Positions 10,952-24,821 of a DNA stretch of 64,000 nt are shown here, one piece after another. The notes beneath the pieces were generated by a model that was not told the DNA's origin, did not search any database, and was given only the letters and a program-made list of their open reading frames with translations. The DNA lies in NCBI RefSeq assembly GCF_030247185.1, contig NC_080571.1, forward strand, positions 6,197,001 to 6,261,000. Reading direction: 5' to 3'. Numbering within the stretch: position 1 is the first letter of the stretch; each line of letters opens with the position of its first letter. Source of the DNA: Malaya genurostris. Taxonomy: Eukaryota; Arthropoda; Insecta; Diptera; Culicidae. The translations under genes and the position numbers were made by a program.

Positions 10952-12290
10952 TATGACAATGTTCATTCATGTGTTAATAACATCAAGTTACAATATGAAC
11001 AAAATTGTTTGCGTATCCATTCCGTATATTCCTAATATGCCAAAGCGAAAATCAATGTAAGTAACTTAATATTTTATGCGGATTGTTTCACATGTTTTCT
11101 TCCTCGTATTGTTGCCATATTATTTACCGACACTTTCCGAAGATTATCGACGATTTTGAAGAAGGATTAATAAAATTACACTATTACTGCGTTCTCAATT
11201 TCCGTTAAAATAAATAAAATCTTCTCTTAGATCGATTAACTGTTTATAAAATTAATAAGTTTGTACGTTTCTCGAAAATTATTATCATAAAATAAAATAG
11301 TTTCATTTGTTCAGGTTCAAATCTTTAGGTTGTTTGTATCTAAAATTGAGCTTTCAAGTAACTTTGAATTCATCATAATTGACTTATAGTTGAAGGAGGT
11401 TATTCAAAAACTTAACAATGTAAAAATTTGTGGAAAGGGATCAGAATTGAATAGAATCAATTATCAAGAGAGAATCTAATTGTCAAATTTATCATTCGCA
11501 AACAATCTAAGCGCTTAAACTAGACCAAGTTTGTAATTAGTTAATTGAATAAGTTTTTAGTTTAGTGTATCATCATCATTATCATCTTTATTTTCGTATT
11601 TATTATGGGAACCCTAGAAACATTTCATTTTTAATGTTATTGTGCTCGGTCGTGTCTTGAATACAACCCTCTAATTTTTCACTTCTATTTTGACCACAAA
11701 AAACCTCGTTATTGCGTAATTCATAGGATATGAATAATAGACTGTGCTGTGGCAAATTTTGTTAAGGGGAATGGCCACCATGTGCGTCAAAAATTGGGAC
11801 AATTTCAGAAATTTTTTCCGGCAATATAGTGAATGCTATCGAAATTTATTTTTCAGTTGTTTGTCAAGTGTACTTGACCAAGTTGCTGCGGCTAGTTTTC
11901 CGGGAGGTCCAAAACGGTATTTAAAGCAGGAACAAGAATCAAAGTTTTGTTAAAGTATGTATCATAAAGTTATTCGTATTTCAAAAATACTAATTTTCCG
12001 AAAAATTATAAGCATATTAGTGAAAAGTTCAATTTTTACGTGAAGTTTTCATATTGTATTGTTTATAAAAAAAGTTCACAACATATCAAGAAACCCCAAC
12101 GTAGTATACTAGATAATGTGTTTATAATAGTCTCCTCAAAATCTGGAAACAATCGATAAATATTTGTAGCTGCTATGAGTTCGCCCGGCTTTGACGATCG
12201 TGTTTCGAGAAAAACGAGTTCAAAGTTGTCTCAAGATGTATTAAACGTGGCGTCGTAAACAACCAGTTCGTGATTCGTTTTAACCACAAG
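10952..12290. other. AT-rich intergenic, nothing recognised
   Basis: Short ORFs such as 11744-11953 lack any domain signature or splice support. The TCATCATCATTATCATC run near 11570 is a short simple repeat. Confidence 0.4.
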
Positions 12291-12294
12291 ACAT

Positions 12295-12660
12295 TTTTTG
12301 CCTTTCCCATATAGAAAGGTTATGCAACACTTGAAAAGTCGACTAGTAAAAATTGACTCAGAGGGCCAAGTGTCATTTACCATTCGACTCAGTTCATCGA
12401 GCTGAGCAATGTCTGTGTGTGTATGTGTCAAATAATCACACTAAGTTTTCTCGGAGATTACTAAATCGAGCTCTGATTCAAATGAAAGATCTCACAGTCC
12501 CATACGGACATCCTGAATTTCATCCGGATCAGATTTTCGATTCCGGAGTTATAAGGTAAAGTGTGTTAAATATTTGTCTGAACTGGACTAAAAACTACAC
12601 AAATCGATAGCCATTATCATTAGGCAAGTAAACAAACCGATTCCGGCTATCCTAGATCCC
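12295..12660 (+). repeat. Dispersed mosquito-type repeat, copy
   Basis: It begins TTGCCTTTCCCATATAGAAAGG and continues with GTGTCATTTACCATTCGACT, CAGTTCATCGAG, a short GT stretch, CTCGGAGATTAC, TTCAAATGAAAGATCTCAC and CGATTCCGGAGTTA. The same series of words occurs at 3178, 14660, 15360, 17185, 21598 and 22688. No coding sequence; the length differs between copies. Confidence 0.7.
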
Positions 12661-12694
12661 GGTTTTTGATTAACGAAAGGAGATAATAGTCATA

Positions 12695-13943
12695 AAGCTT
12701 GCTTCAGATAGAATTGGAACAAAGACAATTGTCTGTATTCCAGTTATTTATTATTGAACAAATGTAGCGTTTTCTTCATACTCTTAAGAAAAAATACGGA
12801 TGAAATTATTCGTCACGGTTTCGAAGAAATTCTCGAAAATTCGTCACGGTTCATTAGGCGGCGCACACCTTCTTCGTCCATTGTTTTAGCTATCTTATTC
12901 CACCTGGTCGTCATCTGATTGATATCTTTGACAACCTTTCTCTTTGCCTTGAGTCTTCTCTTCATGATTGCCCAGTATTTCTCAATAGGGCGGAACTGGG
13001 GGCAGTTGGGTGGGTTAAGGTTTTTTCGGAACAAACTGGACCCCTTTCTCTGCGCCATTCTTGAACGACTTTGCTGTAATGACAACTTGCCAAATCTGGC
13101 CAAAACATTACGGGATGGTCGTGGGATCAAATGAACGGCAAAAATCGTTTTTGGAGACACTCTTTTTGGTATAGTTCCGATGTCATTGTCTTATTTGTAA
13201 CGAAAACTTTCGTTTTTTTGACACAGCTGCAAATGCCCTGCCAAATCATTAATTTTCTTGCAAATTTGTAGGCAAAAACAAATTTAAATTTCACTGGAAC
13301 ATCCCCCGAGCCGTTGAAAAGTAAAATTTTTGAACTGGGATTTGGCCGAAGTCAGCATTGACATAGGTTTCATCGTCCATCAGAAGACATCCGTCGAACT
13401 TGGTCAGCACCTGGTCATACAATTTCCGAGCACGAATTTTGACCCCACTATTCTGTTTTATGGTCCGATTTGGCTGTTTGTTAGCTCGATACGACTTGAT
13501 TCTTTCCCGGGATCGAGTTCTCCTCACGGTACTATGGGCAGCACCGAATTTTCTGGCCAAATCAAGGTCCGACAGATTAGGATTCCTCTTAATCGTCTTC
13601 AAAATTTTACCACGCAGTTTCCGGTGGTGCTTCCGAATCGTCGTCAATGTTTCCTTATACCGTTTGATAACGCGCCATACGGTATTTCTGGGCAATTTTA
13701 GCTGTTTAGCTAGCCCAGATGCAGACCACAATGGATTTTCCAAATAACTGTGCACAATTTTTTCCCTTTTTTCGGCTTCCATGTTGATTGTTTACAAAGT
13801 ACAGTCGATTTGTGGAATGTCAAAAATCATACGTGAAGCTGACAAAATTCCCGACACGTGGGCGCCAAAAACTTCCAAATCCGTCCACCAGGAGTGCCAC
13901 AATATGAGCAAAAGTTTGTTCCAATTATAAATAAAGCAAGCTT
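12695..13943 (-). mobile_element. DD37E mariner-type transposon, second lineage, defective
   Basis: The element is 1249 bp between TA dinucleotides (12693-12694, 13944-13945). The inverted ends read AAGCTTGCTT and, after a few mismatches, AATTGGAACAAA. The - strand transposase starts at 13782 (MEAEKREKIVHSYLENP) and runs toward 12813. Visible signatures are a DNA-binding region with LAKQLKLPRNTVWRVIKRY, MDDETYVNADF with the first catalytic Asp, and NPPNCPQFRPIEKYWAI with the terminal Glu. The middle part, with the second Asp, is frameshifted. The ends and protein differ clearly from the elements at 7707 and 58051, so this is a separate family. Confidence 0.88.
12813..13782 (-). pseudogene. 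ITmD37E-type transposase remnant, second lineage
   Basis: Two open pieces, 13291-13782 (N-terminal 163 codons through the first Asp) and 12813-13160 (C-terminal part through the Glu and a basic tail with KRRLKAKRK), are in different frames with about 130 bp of frameshifted sequence between them. The total matches the usual transposase length of about 340 residues. Inactive as it stands. Confidence 0.8.
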
Positions 13944-14260
13944 TATACCCAAAAAAAGATCTTACTCATTTTATTTCAGAGATTACAAAACCGGTATTCC
14001 CAATTCAAGGGAAAAATGATAGTTCTTATGGTCCTACTAAAAATTACTGCATATTTTATACAACAAAAATTTACACCGTAGTTAAGAGTACGATGTCAAA
14101 ATCGTAAAAAACATTCAAAATTTGAATAAAAACTGGTAGAGTTTGTACGTCATGTCAGTAGGCACATAGATTTCCGAAAAGTAGAGAGAACAAGCTACAA
14201 AATAAATTATTTGTGAACAGTAACAGCCAATGTTTCATATGATTTTTTTGTGTCTGCTAG
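13944..14260. other. AT-rich intergenic, nothing recognised
   Basis: No reading frame or repeat structure beyond A/T-rich simple sequence. Confidence 0.35.
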
Positions 14261-14430
14261 AGATGGTCGGGTTTCGGGTATTTTAGCCAAAATCCGACCG
14301 AAACCGGTACCCGACGGGTTTTTGGTCGGGTACGGGTAAAAAATGTTACTGTTCACTCGGGTAAGGGTCGGGTACGGGTAAAGTTTTTTTTAATCAGTTA
14401 CGGGTATAAAAAATCTCACCCGACCATCTG
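14261..14430. repeat. GGGTACGGGTA-type short inverted-repeat element, copy 1
   Basis: The block starts AGATGGTCGGGT and ends with its exact inverse ACCCGACCATCT, about 168 bp. Internally it repeats TCGGGTACGGGTA two or three times. Related blocks lie at about 19018-19199 (ending CACCATCTCTA) and 34425-34625. No target duplication was clear. Confidence 0.6.
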
Positions 14431-14599
14431 TACTTCACATAAATATGACGAGAAGAATTTTTTATTGCACAACAGCTTTTCCGAAAAATAAACAATTTGA
14501 TTCAAGGGGTTTTGACATTCGCGCTTAGGACCAGACCTGAAAAAATGATCACATCATAGTTACGTGAAAAGTTATGTGAATATTTTCCACCCTACTATT

Positions 14600-16515
14600 T
14601 TTACCTATTTTTATATATATATAAAATAGGTATAGAATTCGCTCAAACTTTCAAAAATTTTTCCGAGGCCCGGAGGGCCGAATGACATATACCAATCGAT
14701 TCAGCTCGACGAACTGAGCAAATGTCTGTGTGTGTATGTGTGTGTGTCTGTATGTGTGTTGTCAACTAAGAGGCCGAGATCTCAGAGATGGCTGAACCGA
14801 TTTTGATCAAACTAGTCGCAAATGAAAGGTCTCCCCGTCATCCAAAACGCTATTGAATGGTTTTGAGATCGGATGTTTACTTTTTGAGTTACACAAAGTT
14901 TTATGTCAAAATTTCCAGTTTTTTGACTGTATCTGTCACAATTGACCTTGAAAACAGAATATGTTTTCAGACTTAGATTCCGCACGGTAATACCTATCCA
15001 ACAAGCCATAGTTTGTTAAAATCCGTCCATTTTTAACGGAGATATCGAAATTTTTTTGTAAGCGACTTTTCCCCCTATTCCAGCAGTAGGAGTTTTGAGC
15101 GCTGTATGACAAAGATATGCTTGGGAGCAACGGAAAACACGATTTTTTATACTGTTACATACAATTGTTTCTAAGTACCAAAAGGATTGTGTACAGCATC
15201 CTTTTTCATGACATTTGGCCTCGAACCGATTTTGGCACGGCTCGTTTTTGGCAACATAATCGTTCGAATATGACATATATAAACCAGATGATGGCAGAAT
15301 TATTTTTAATTATTTTGTTTTCAACTACTTACAGCAATAAATGCTGGAACAACATAACATCCATATACCATTCGAATCAGTTCGTCGAGATCAGCAAATG
15401 CGTGTGTGACAAATAATTTCACTTAATTTTCTCGGAATTTTTTTTTGTACAAATTCAGATTCATACGAAAAGTCGTATGCTCCCAAACAAAGTTCCTGCA
15501 TTATGTTTGGTTCCGACCTCTGGTTCTGGAACTACAGGATGATATGTGAAACGAAATCAAAATTGTGTAACTCATTTTTCTCGTAGATGGCTGAACCGAT
15601 CTAAGATTCAAATGAAATCTAAGAATCATCTAAGATTCAAATGAAAAGTTTCAAGGTTCTATAAAACGTCTTGCTTTTCAGTCAGATCCAACTTCCGGTT
15701 TCGGAAATACAGGGTGATTAGTATAAAAATGTCTATTTTATATAAACTAATCAGGTTTATCGGGTTTGCAGATTTGGATATTCGATATCCAAATAAATTT
15801 ATTTCAGTTTTAATGGTATTCAGTTTTCGATCAGAAGGCACCTAAAAATTTAATTCGTGCTATGATCTCTCAAAGATGTATTCACTGATTTTCAAATATT
15901 TTGAAACAAATGTAATCTATACAGCTTCTCAGGTGAATTTATCTGACTTCGGCCATACCGCTTTTAGAATTCCGGTTTCAGTATAAAATCGTTTCTCAAA
16001 GCTCAATCGTTTTTTCAAAAAAAGCCTAATCAAATTTCAGAAACAAAAATTCAAATTAAAACAAACTTATATACAAAAATTAATTAATTTTATCCAATTA
16101 TGACTTCCGATTCTCGAATTACATGATGATGAATTTTTAAAATTCAAACCGATATAGAAGATGACAATCCCGAAAAGCTTCAAAGTTGAACTCAAAACTG
16201 TTGTAATTTATTCGTCATATGGCCATACGAATCGGTTTGGGTTATGCTGATTCCTGAATACCGGCTCTGGAAGTACCTTAAATTACTGTAAACTCTAGAG
16301 TGGAACTTACATATCATGGCATGTTTAATCGATTATCACACTTCTAGATTCAAATTCGATCCGATTTGCAGTTTCGACATTACAGAGTAATGAGTGATTA
16401 AAATCTCAAATTGTCGCTTAAAACAACGGTCATTAAAATAATGTCATGAATATTCATGCAAAAAACACATGCGGATTGATAAAAATAGGTATCATCTCAC
16501 TGCTAGGTAGATTAA
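14600..16515. repeat. Cluster of dispersed-repeat copies
   Basis: Copies or part copies can be followed at 14640-15070, 15350-15560, 15590-15720 and 16240-16512 through the words ACATATACCAATCGATTCAG, AGATGGCTGAACCGAT, TTCAAATGAAA and TTCCGG..TTACAG. The last one ends GGTATCATCTCACTGCTAG|GTAGATTAA, the 3' terminal word also seen at 18990, 33530, 33745 and 45750. No coding sequence. Confidence 0.55.
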
Positions 16516-17160
<645 letters not shown>

Positions 17161-17500
17161 TGTCGGCGTGGTTGGTTGTATGTATGTGTATGAGACAAAT
17201 AATGTCACTCAATTTTATCAAAGATGGCTGAACCGATTTTCACAAAATCAAATTCAAATGAAAGGTCCCCGATCCGACTTCCGGTTCCGCAATTACAGGA
17301 TGATATGCACCAATACAAGGAAAAAATAGTCACACACGTTTCTCAAAGATGGCTGAACAGATTTCAACAAAGTTAGATTCAAATGAAAGGTCTTAGGCCT
17401 CATACAATTTTCCCGAATTTTATTTGGATCTTCTGGTACCGGAATTACAAAGAAATATGTGCAATGGTAAGTTAACAAAACGGGCGTTAACGCTATCATC
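17161..17500. repeat. 3' half of the dispersed repeat with an internal duplication
   Basis: AAAGATGGCTGAACCGATTT and CAAAGATGGCTGAACAGATT both occur, each followed by TTCAAATGAAAGGTC, so the repeat's inner module is present twice in tandem, as it is in the copies at 21880-22200 and 22875-23200. Confidence 0.6.
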
Positions 17501-17554
17501 TTTCGTTTGTCTTTAATTTAAATCAATTCTAATTACGATTTCAAGACGATTTCA

Positions 17555-17672
17555 GGATTCGGCAAAATGACCCTTTCGGCGAAATGGCATTCGGCGAAGT
17601 GACCCATTCGGCGAAATAACCCTTTCGGTGAAATGTTTTTCGGCGAAACGGCTTTCGGCGAAATGACCCTGA
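17555..17672. repeat. Minisatellite, 15-17-bp unit (TTCGGCGAAATGACC)
   Basis: Seven adjacent imperfect units of the type TTCGGCGAAATGACCC, with substitutions such as GAAGTGACC, GAAATAACC and GAAACGGC. Its boundaries are sharp against ordinary AT-rich DNA. Confidence 0.85.
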
Positions 17673-17756
17673 TCCATTTAGTGCAAAATAAAGAAAAATT
17701 CTTACTAACTTGACACAACAGTTAACAAATTGAAAATGTTATTTAAGTTCATACCC

Positions 17757-18909
17757 AAAGAAGGTTTCTCAGTTCGTGCTCGCATCTCACACGACGCAGT
17801 CGAAAATCATTTACGGTTGCAAATCATTTACGGTCAAAACAACAGAAACAAAGACAATACAGTACAGTGAACAATAGAGTGTACGGAATGGTCAAATACA
17901 ATTTAACAAAGCCGGAATCTTGGCCTACAAGACCAAATTCAATTTGTATAGATTTCAAGCGTTGCAAAGTTAGACCAGCAGCAAATGAAATTGAAATCTT
18001 ACTTAAAGAACGAATGCATCTAGACGCTAATAAAGTAACTGAGATTCAATTCAACAAGGCGTCTAACTGTGTGTACATTATGTTTAAACGTGAAAGCGAC
18101 GCAATTGCATTCGCTTCGGTTAAAAACGAGGTGCACAGTGTTGAGTGTGATAACATTGAATACAAAATCCCTGTGCACATGGTGGACAATGCCATAGAAG
18201 TACGCGTGCATGACCTCTCCCCGCAGGTCACCGATACGTACGTTCGGGAGAATATGTCGCGGTACAGTGAAATCCTTTCCATCGAAAGGGAAGTATGGTG
18301 GAATTTTTTCCCCGGTATCAAGAATGGCGTGCGAGTGGTACGTATGCATCTACGTAAGGCAATTCCATCTTACATCATTTGTGGTCAAGGTGGGACACAT
18401 CCGTGCAAAACGCTGATTACCTATGAAAATCAGCTGGTTACATGCCAGTTTTGTGAACAACCTGCACACTACGGTAAACCTTGCACCGAAACTGCGAAAA
18501 GGACATCTTCAACCAAAGACAAGGTCAATCGTTCAACAATGGAAACTAGTGAGCGCAGTACTCCTGTTTCACCATCAAACCGACCAGCAACTGCAACCAA
18601 TGTACAACAAGGCGCATCTACAGCAACTAGCAACGAGCTCAAGACTGCGAACACCAAGGAAAACGAAAAGAAGACGTAAATCACCAACAAAACCACCGAT
18701 GCGGCAAATGGAGACGAGACACGAACAAAGTGCCCCTCAACCCTCGCAGGAGGGAAATGGAAGCTCCTCTCCTCCTAGAAAAAGAGTGACAACGAGATCC
18801 ACTTCAAAAAATTCTCTATTTAAAAAATCGGCTAATTCGGCCACGTAAAGCTTGTGCGCAAATTGGCCTGAATAAAAATATCTTTTAAATAAAAAAAAAG
18901 AAGGTTTCT
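17757..18909 (+). mobile_element. Complete short retrotransposon encoding only a gag-like ORF1
   Basis: The 13-bp direct repeat AAAGAAGGTTTCT occurs at 17757-17769 and again at 18897-18909, bracketing about 1.13 kb that ends in AATAAAAATATC..AAATAAAAAAAAA. Insertion with a target duplication and a poly(A) tail is the mark of target-primed reverse transcription. The only ORF is a non-LTR type ORF1 (see next entry); there is no endonuclease or reverse transcriptase, and no room for one. It must therefore be mobilised in trans, in the way described for half-L1 (HAL1) elements. The A residues of the tail make the exact 3' edge of the duplication uncertain by a few bases. Confidence 0.82.
17888..18679 (+). 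CDS. Non-LTR retrotransposon ORF1 (gag-like) protein with a CCHC knuckle
   Basis: The first in-frame ATG is at 17888 and gives 263 codons to TAA at 18677-18679. The N-terminal two thirds is an RNA-binding-like fold typical of ORF1 proteins (KFK..EIQFNK..CVYIMFKRES and, further on, IEVRVHDLSPQVTDTYV). Near residues 186-199 there is a C-x2-C-x4-H-x4-C zinc knuckle (CQFCEQPAHYGKPC). The tail is Ser/Thr/Lys-rich. A second frame that overlaps the tail and ends at 18848 continues with a very basic RRRKSP segment and PPRKRV, so the original C terminus may have been in that frame and a frameshift may separate them. Role by family: binds element RNA in the ribonucleoprotein. A remnant of a relative lies at about 59460-59600. 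Confidence 0.75.
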   Translation: MVKYNLTKPESWPTRPNSICIDFKRCKVRPAANEIEILLKERMHLDANKVTEIQFNKASNCVYIMFKRESDAIAFASVKNEVHSVECDNIEYKIPVHMVDNAIEVRVHDLSPQVTDTYVRENMSRYSEILSIEREVWWNFFPGIKNGVRVVRMHLRKAIPSYIICGQGGTHPCKTLITYENQLVTCQFCEQPAHYGKPCTETAKRTSSTKDKVNRSTMETSERSTPVSPSNRPATATNVQQGASTATSNELKTANTKENEKKT

Positions 18910-20010
18910 TATTTTATTCAAGATTGTAAAACAAATTCTTGACAGAATCTTCTTGTGATATTTTTGAAAATATAAGTAATATGAGAAAGGCATCATTACA
19001 TTACTAGGTGGATTAAAAAAGGTTTTTACCCAACGGGTTTTGGTAGCGTACGAGTAAAATTTTTACTGCTCATTCAGGTTCTGATCGGGTACGGGTAATT
19101 TTTTGTAAATTTTGATCGGGTGCGGGTAAAAATTTTTACTGCTCACTGGGGTACGGGTCGGGTTCGGGTATACGAATCTCTATACCCCACCATCTCTATT
19201 GTCTACCACATCGGCGTCACTGTGCAGCTAGATACAATAAGGAGTGAGCCATTGTTCGGACCTTGTGTTGGTTTTCCTCTAATAACTTTTTCAATATATG
19301 TTGGAATCCCATAAAAAACTTTAAACCTCGGGCGCAAAAATATGGTTTCACCGATCGAGTAAACAGTGACCAAAAAGAACACCAAAAGTATGATGGAGCT
19401 AAAATAAAAATGTTGTCCCACCATAATGTGCCCGCATATATTTAGAAAACAAAGACGTAGTCCTACGCCAAAAACAATAGTTGTTTAGCAAGAGGAAAAG
19501 TTCCTAAAAGAATTAAATACCATTAAAAAATAGCGTTATTGTTATCTGGTCCTGAGATATTGTAAAATCACGGATTAATTAAGTAAGACTTTCCTCTGTG
19601 ATCCATATATTTAATAATGCTTTATCACGGAATTCCAAACGTATTGCTTTAGCCTTCACATTCGTGTTTACAATGTTAATTGGTCAATTTGACTGAGAAC
19701 CTCATTCTAAGCCCCGCTACATTGAACAGTATTATCATTATTTTAATTTCAGTATACAAACATTTAGCAAACCATTCATTTGACAGCATTATGACACTTT
19801 TGGCATTCAAGCTCATAAAGTATTGAACACGATCAATAAACTAGACGCGTTACAGACAGGACCTGTACAGTGAGTAACAGCAAACTGCACATAGATAACC
19901 TGTTTTGTTTACTCTTTTGAATTAGAATTTCTGCGACTCGCCTCAAAACACACGGGCTCTCTAAGCTCTGAATAAAATATGAGTGCCAGGAACGTGGGAA
20001 AAAATTCGAT
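18910..20010. repeat. Intergenic with dispersed-repeat end and a second GGGTACGGGTA block
   Basis: GAGAAAGGCATCATTACATTACTAG..GGATTAA at 18983-19014 is the 3' end word of the dispersed repeat. A GGGTACGGGTA-rich block follows (about 19018-19199) and ends CACCATCTCTA. Bases 19200-20010 show nothing recognisable. Confidence 0.5.
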
Positions 20011-20013
20011 GAA

Positions 20014-20047
20014 TATAAAGCCACCTACACAAACACTGAACTCAGTC
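20014..20047 (+). promoter_or_regulatory. Predicted TATA box plus initiator
   Basis: TATAAAG at 20014-20020 and TCAGTC at 20042-20047 place the initiator A (20044) 30 bp downstream of the TATA start, the standard insect core-promoter spacing. The region downstream is GC-richer than the surroundings. Confidence 0.5.
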
Positions 20048-20123
20048 CAACCCGGCACCAGTCCCAAGCCTTCCCCAACGCACATCTTCACGGGCGGATG
20101 TAATTCCAGCGAACCAAGAAGCG

Positions 20124-20396
20124 ATGATATGGAATTTCTGTTTCCGTAAAACGCTTGTCGGTTGCGTTGTAAAAACCATCGTGCGGGATGCGACCTCATC
20201 GCCCGTTGTTTACCGTGGTCAAAGTTCCCACAGAAGCCCACATATCTACACGTTACAACTCACAAAAACGCGTGCTGGTTACCATTTCGGATCGGAATAC
20301 ACCTACGTGCATCGGCGACCTCCTGCTAAATCCACCTACTGTCTTCCGCAGGATTCGTCTTGCGTCACCGAAATCATTGACGTTTTCAACGGTTAA
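20124..20396 (+). CDS. Candidate 90-codon ORF downstream of a core promoter, function unknown
   Basis: ATG at 20124 lies 80 nt after the predicted start site; a minimal ATG-TAA uORF (20099) precedes it. The product starts MIWNFCFRK and ends ..SCVTEIIDVFNG; there is no signal peptide that convinces me and no known domain. Two other frames, one on the - strand (19909-20241), are also open here, which weakens the case. It could be a relic of a retroelement 5' region instead. No homology recognised. Confidence 0.25.
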   Translation: MIWNFCFRKTLVGCVVKTIVRDATSSPVVYRGQSSHRSPHIYTLQLTKTRAGYHFGSEYTYVHRRPPAKSTYCLPQDSSCVTEIIDVFNG

Positions 20397-20399
20397 ACC

Positions 20400-21440
20400 G
20401 AATTTCGAAATAGAAAATTTGATTAGAAATGGAGAGTACAGATTGAAAAATGCCCTGAATTTCCATCCATAAGTGGATTCATCTTTCGAAACTCTGAAAA
20501 ATTCCCAGTTACCTTTTAACTCTATTGATCAAACAAATACGTTGTAGTCATCATATTGATAGTATAAAGCAGATTAGACTCTATGCTAAAATTATCGGAT
20601 GCATGTGATAACATTTGATTTATCAAACAATGTTTAAAGTTACAGTTTTGGAAAGGCTGGTTTTGCAAAATGATTGCGTAGCGTTTCTACACGAGACAGC
20701 CACAATTGTTGAACCACTGCCGTATAGAAGCCAAAAATGTGAATGTTGGTTTTGGGGTTTCATTTTATTTTCATACTAGAAACGATCCGGAGTCCGGGTT
20801 AAGTTTCGAATGAAATTTTTCGAGCGCATTGATTACAAATTCAGTTTTATCAAAGAAAACCCTATCACAATTTAAATGAAATGAATGTATTGAATTTTGA
20901 TCAGCTCCCAATGAATTAATTTTAATGAAATTTTGATACGGTTTCGTAATGATATGAAAGTCCTTGTGTTACCATATAAGCAATCATTATCGACTCAACT
21001 GGATAGTGTGAATGAACGAAAATAAATCTGGTAAATTGTCTTAATACTAGTTTCTTCAAATTCCTCTTCAATGTTGTAAAGACATCATTGATCCTTACTA
21101 TTTACAAATACGTCATCGTGTCACGATGGAAAAAATAGTTTCAAGTTGTAAGTTCAACAAGGATAAGATTATTCCCTTACAAAACGGGTTTAGTTGAGTT
21201 ACCTTCTGTAAACCATTAAGACTGTTTTAATAATGGAAATTTAGTTTATTATCGTTATCACAAAAATAATCACTTTAATCACACCGTTGATCACAATAAT
21301 TCCCACTCTAAAATATTCCTTTGAAATGACTTGAACGTAGTCGGAATCCTCAATTCATAGATTGCCACATTTAAAATTTTCTGTCAGTTCCATTCAAATT
21401 GAATTTTGTTTCATCTTATCACAGAACGTCTCGCCACCAA
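20400..21440. other. AT-rich intergenic, nothing recognised
   Basis: No exon-like reading frame and no repeat ends could be identified. Confidence 0.35.
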
Positions 21441-21446
21441 AAAAAA

Positions 21447-21490
21447 GCTTTTGTAATCCACCTACTGGTGTAATGATGCCTTTCTCATAT
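21447..21490 (-). repeat. Dispersed-repeat terminal fragment, inverted
   Basis: TAATCCACCTACTGGTGTAA followed by TGATGCCTTTCTC is the inverse of the end word seen at 18983, 33526 and 33741. Confidence 0.55.
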
Positions 21491-21597
21491 CTCTCACATT
21501 CTCATATATCCCTATCAACATATCATATCTAAACTATTTATTTTTTTGTTACCTGTTAGAATATTTTGTTATTTTAACTACTAACGAAAAACTGTTT

Positions 21598-22689
<1,092 letters not shown>

Positions 22690-23214
22690 TGCCTTTCTCT
22701 ATAGAAAGGTATTAGAATTGCTGGAAAAACCGACTTTCGAACGGAGCCTCGGAGACCCATAGTGTTATATACCATTCGACTCAGTTCGTCGAGATCGGAA
22801 AATGTCTGTGTGTGTGTGTGTGTGTGTATGTATGTGTGTATATGTGTGTGTGCACTTTTAGAAGATATTTGAACGCGCTCAATTTTCTCAGAGATGGCTG
22901 AACCGATTTGAACAAACTTGGGCTCGTTTGAAAACTACTGTCGGGCCATTGATCAAGTTCGAAGATAAAATGGCTGAGACTTTTGGTTCCGGAGATATGA
23001 TTGTATAAGTGACGTAACCGACAAAAAGCGTTGTATTTGAACGCGCTCAATTTTCTCAGAGATGGCTGATCCGATTTTAACAAACTTGGGCTCGTTTGAA
23101 AGCTACTGTCGGGCCGTTGATCAAGTTCGAAGATCAAATGGTTGTGACTTTTGGTTCCAGATATATGATGGTATAAGTGACGTAACCGACAAAACACGTT
23201 GATTTTTACCGCTC

Positions 23215-24483
<1,269 letters not shown>

Positions 24484-24821
24484 TTAAAATTTTTATGTAA
24501 TTTCACATTCATTTTCATGCACATATTTGGAGCACGGAAATAAATGTAAAATTCAATCATTCAACGAATTTGCATGAATTGAGATTGTGTTCTTGTAAAA
24601 TTCAACTGAATTTAATTTTCAACGAAATAATGTTTTATTGCTTTTACTGTATATTAACATTTCAGTTTAATTTTACTCTCATGTAATATGTATATCGATG
24701 TGTGTGTATGCATGAATAATAAATTAATGCATTAGCCAGGCATTGAAATAAATACACAAATACAGAAAAATTAATGGACTTTAATTGCTTTTGTTCTCAG
24801 GGAATAATAAATGACATTACA

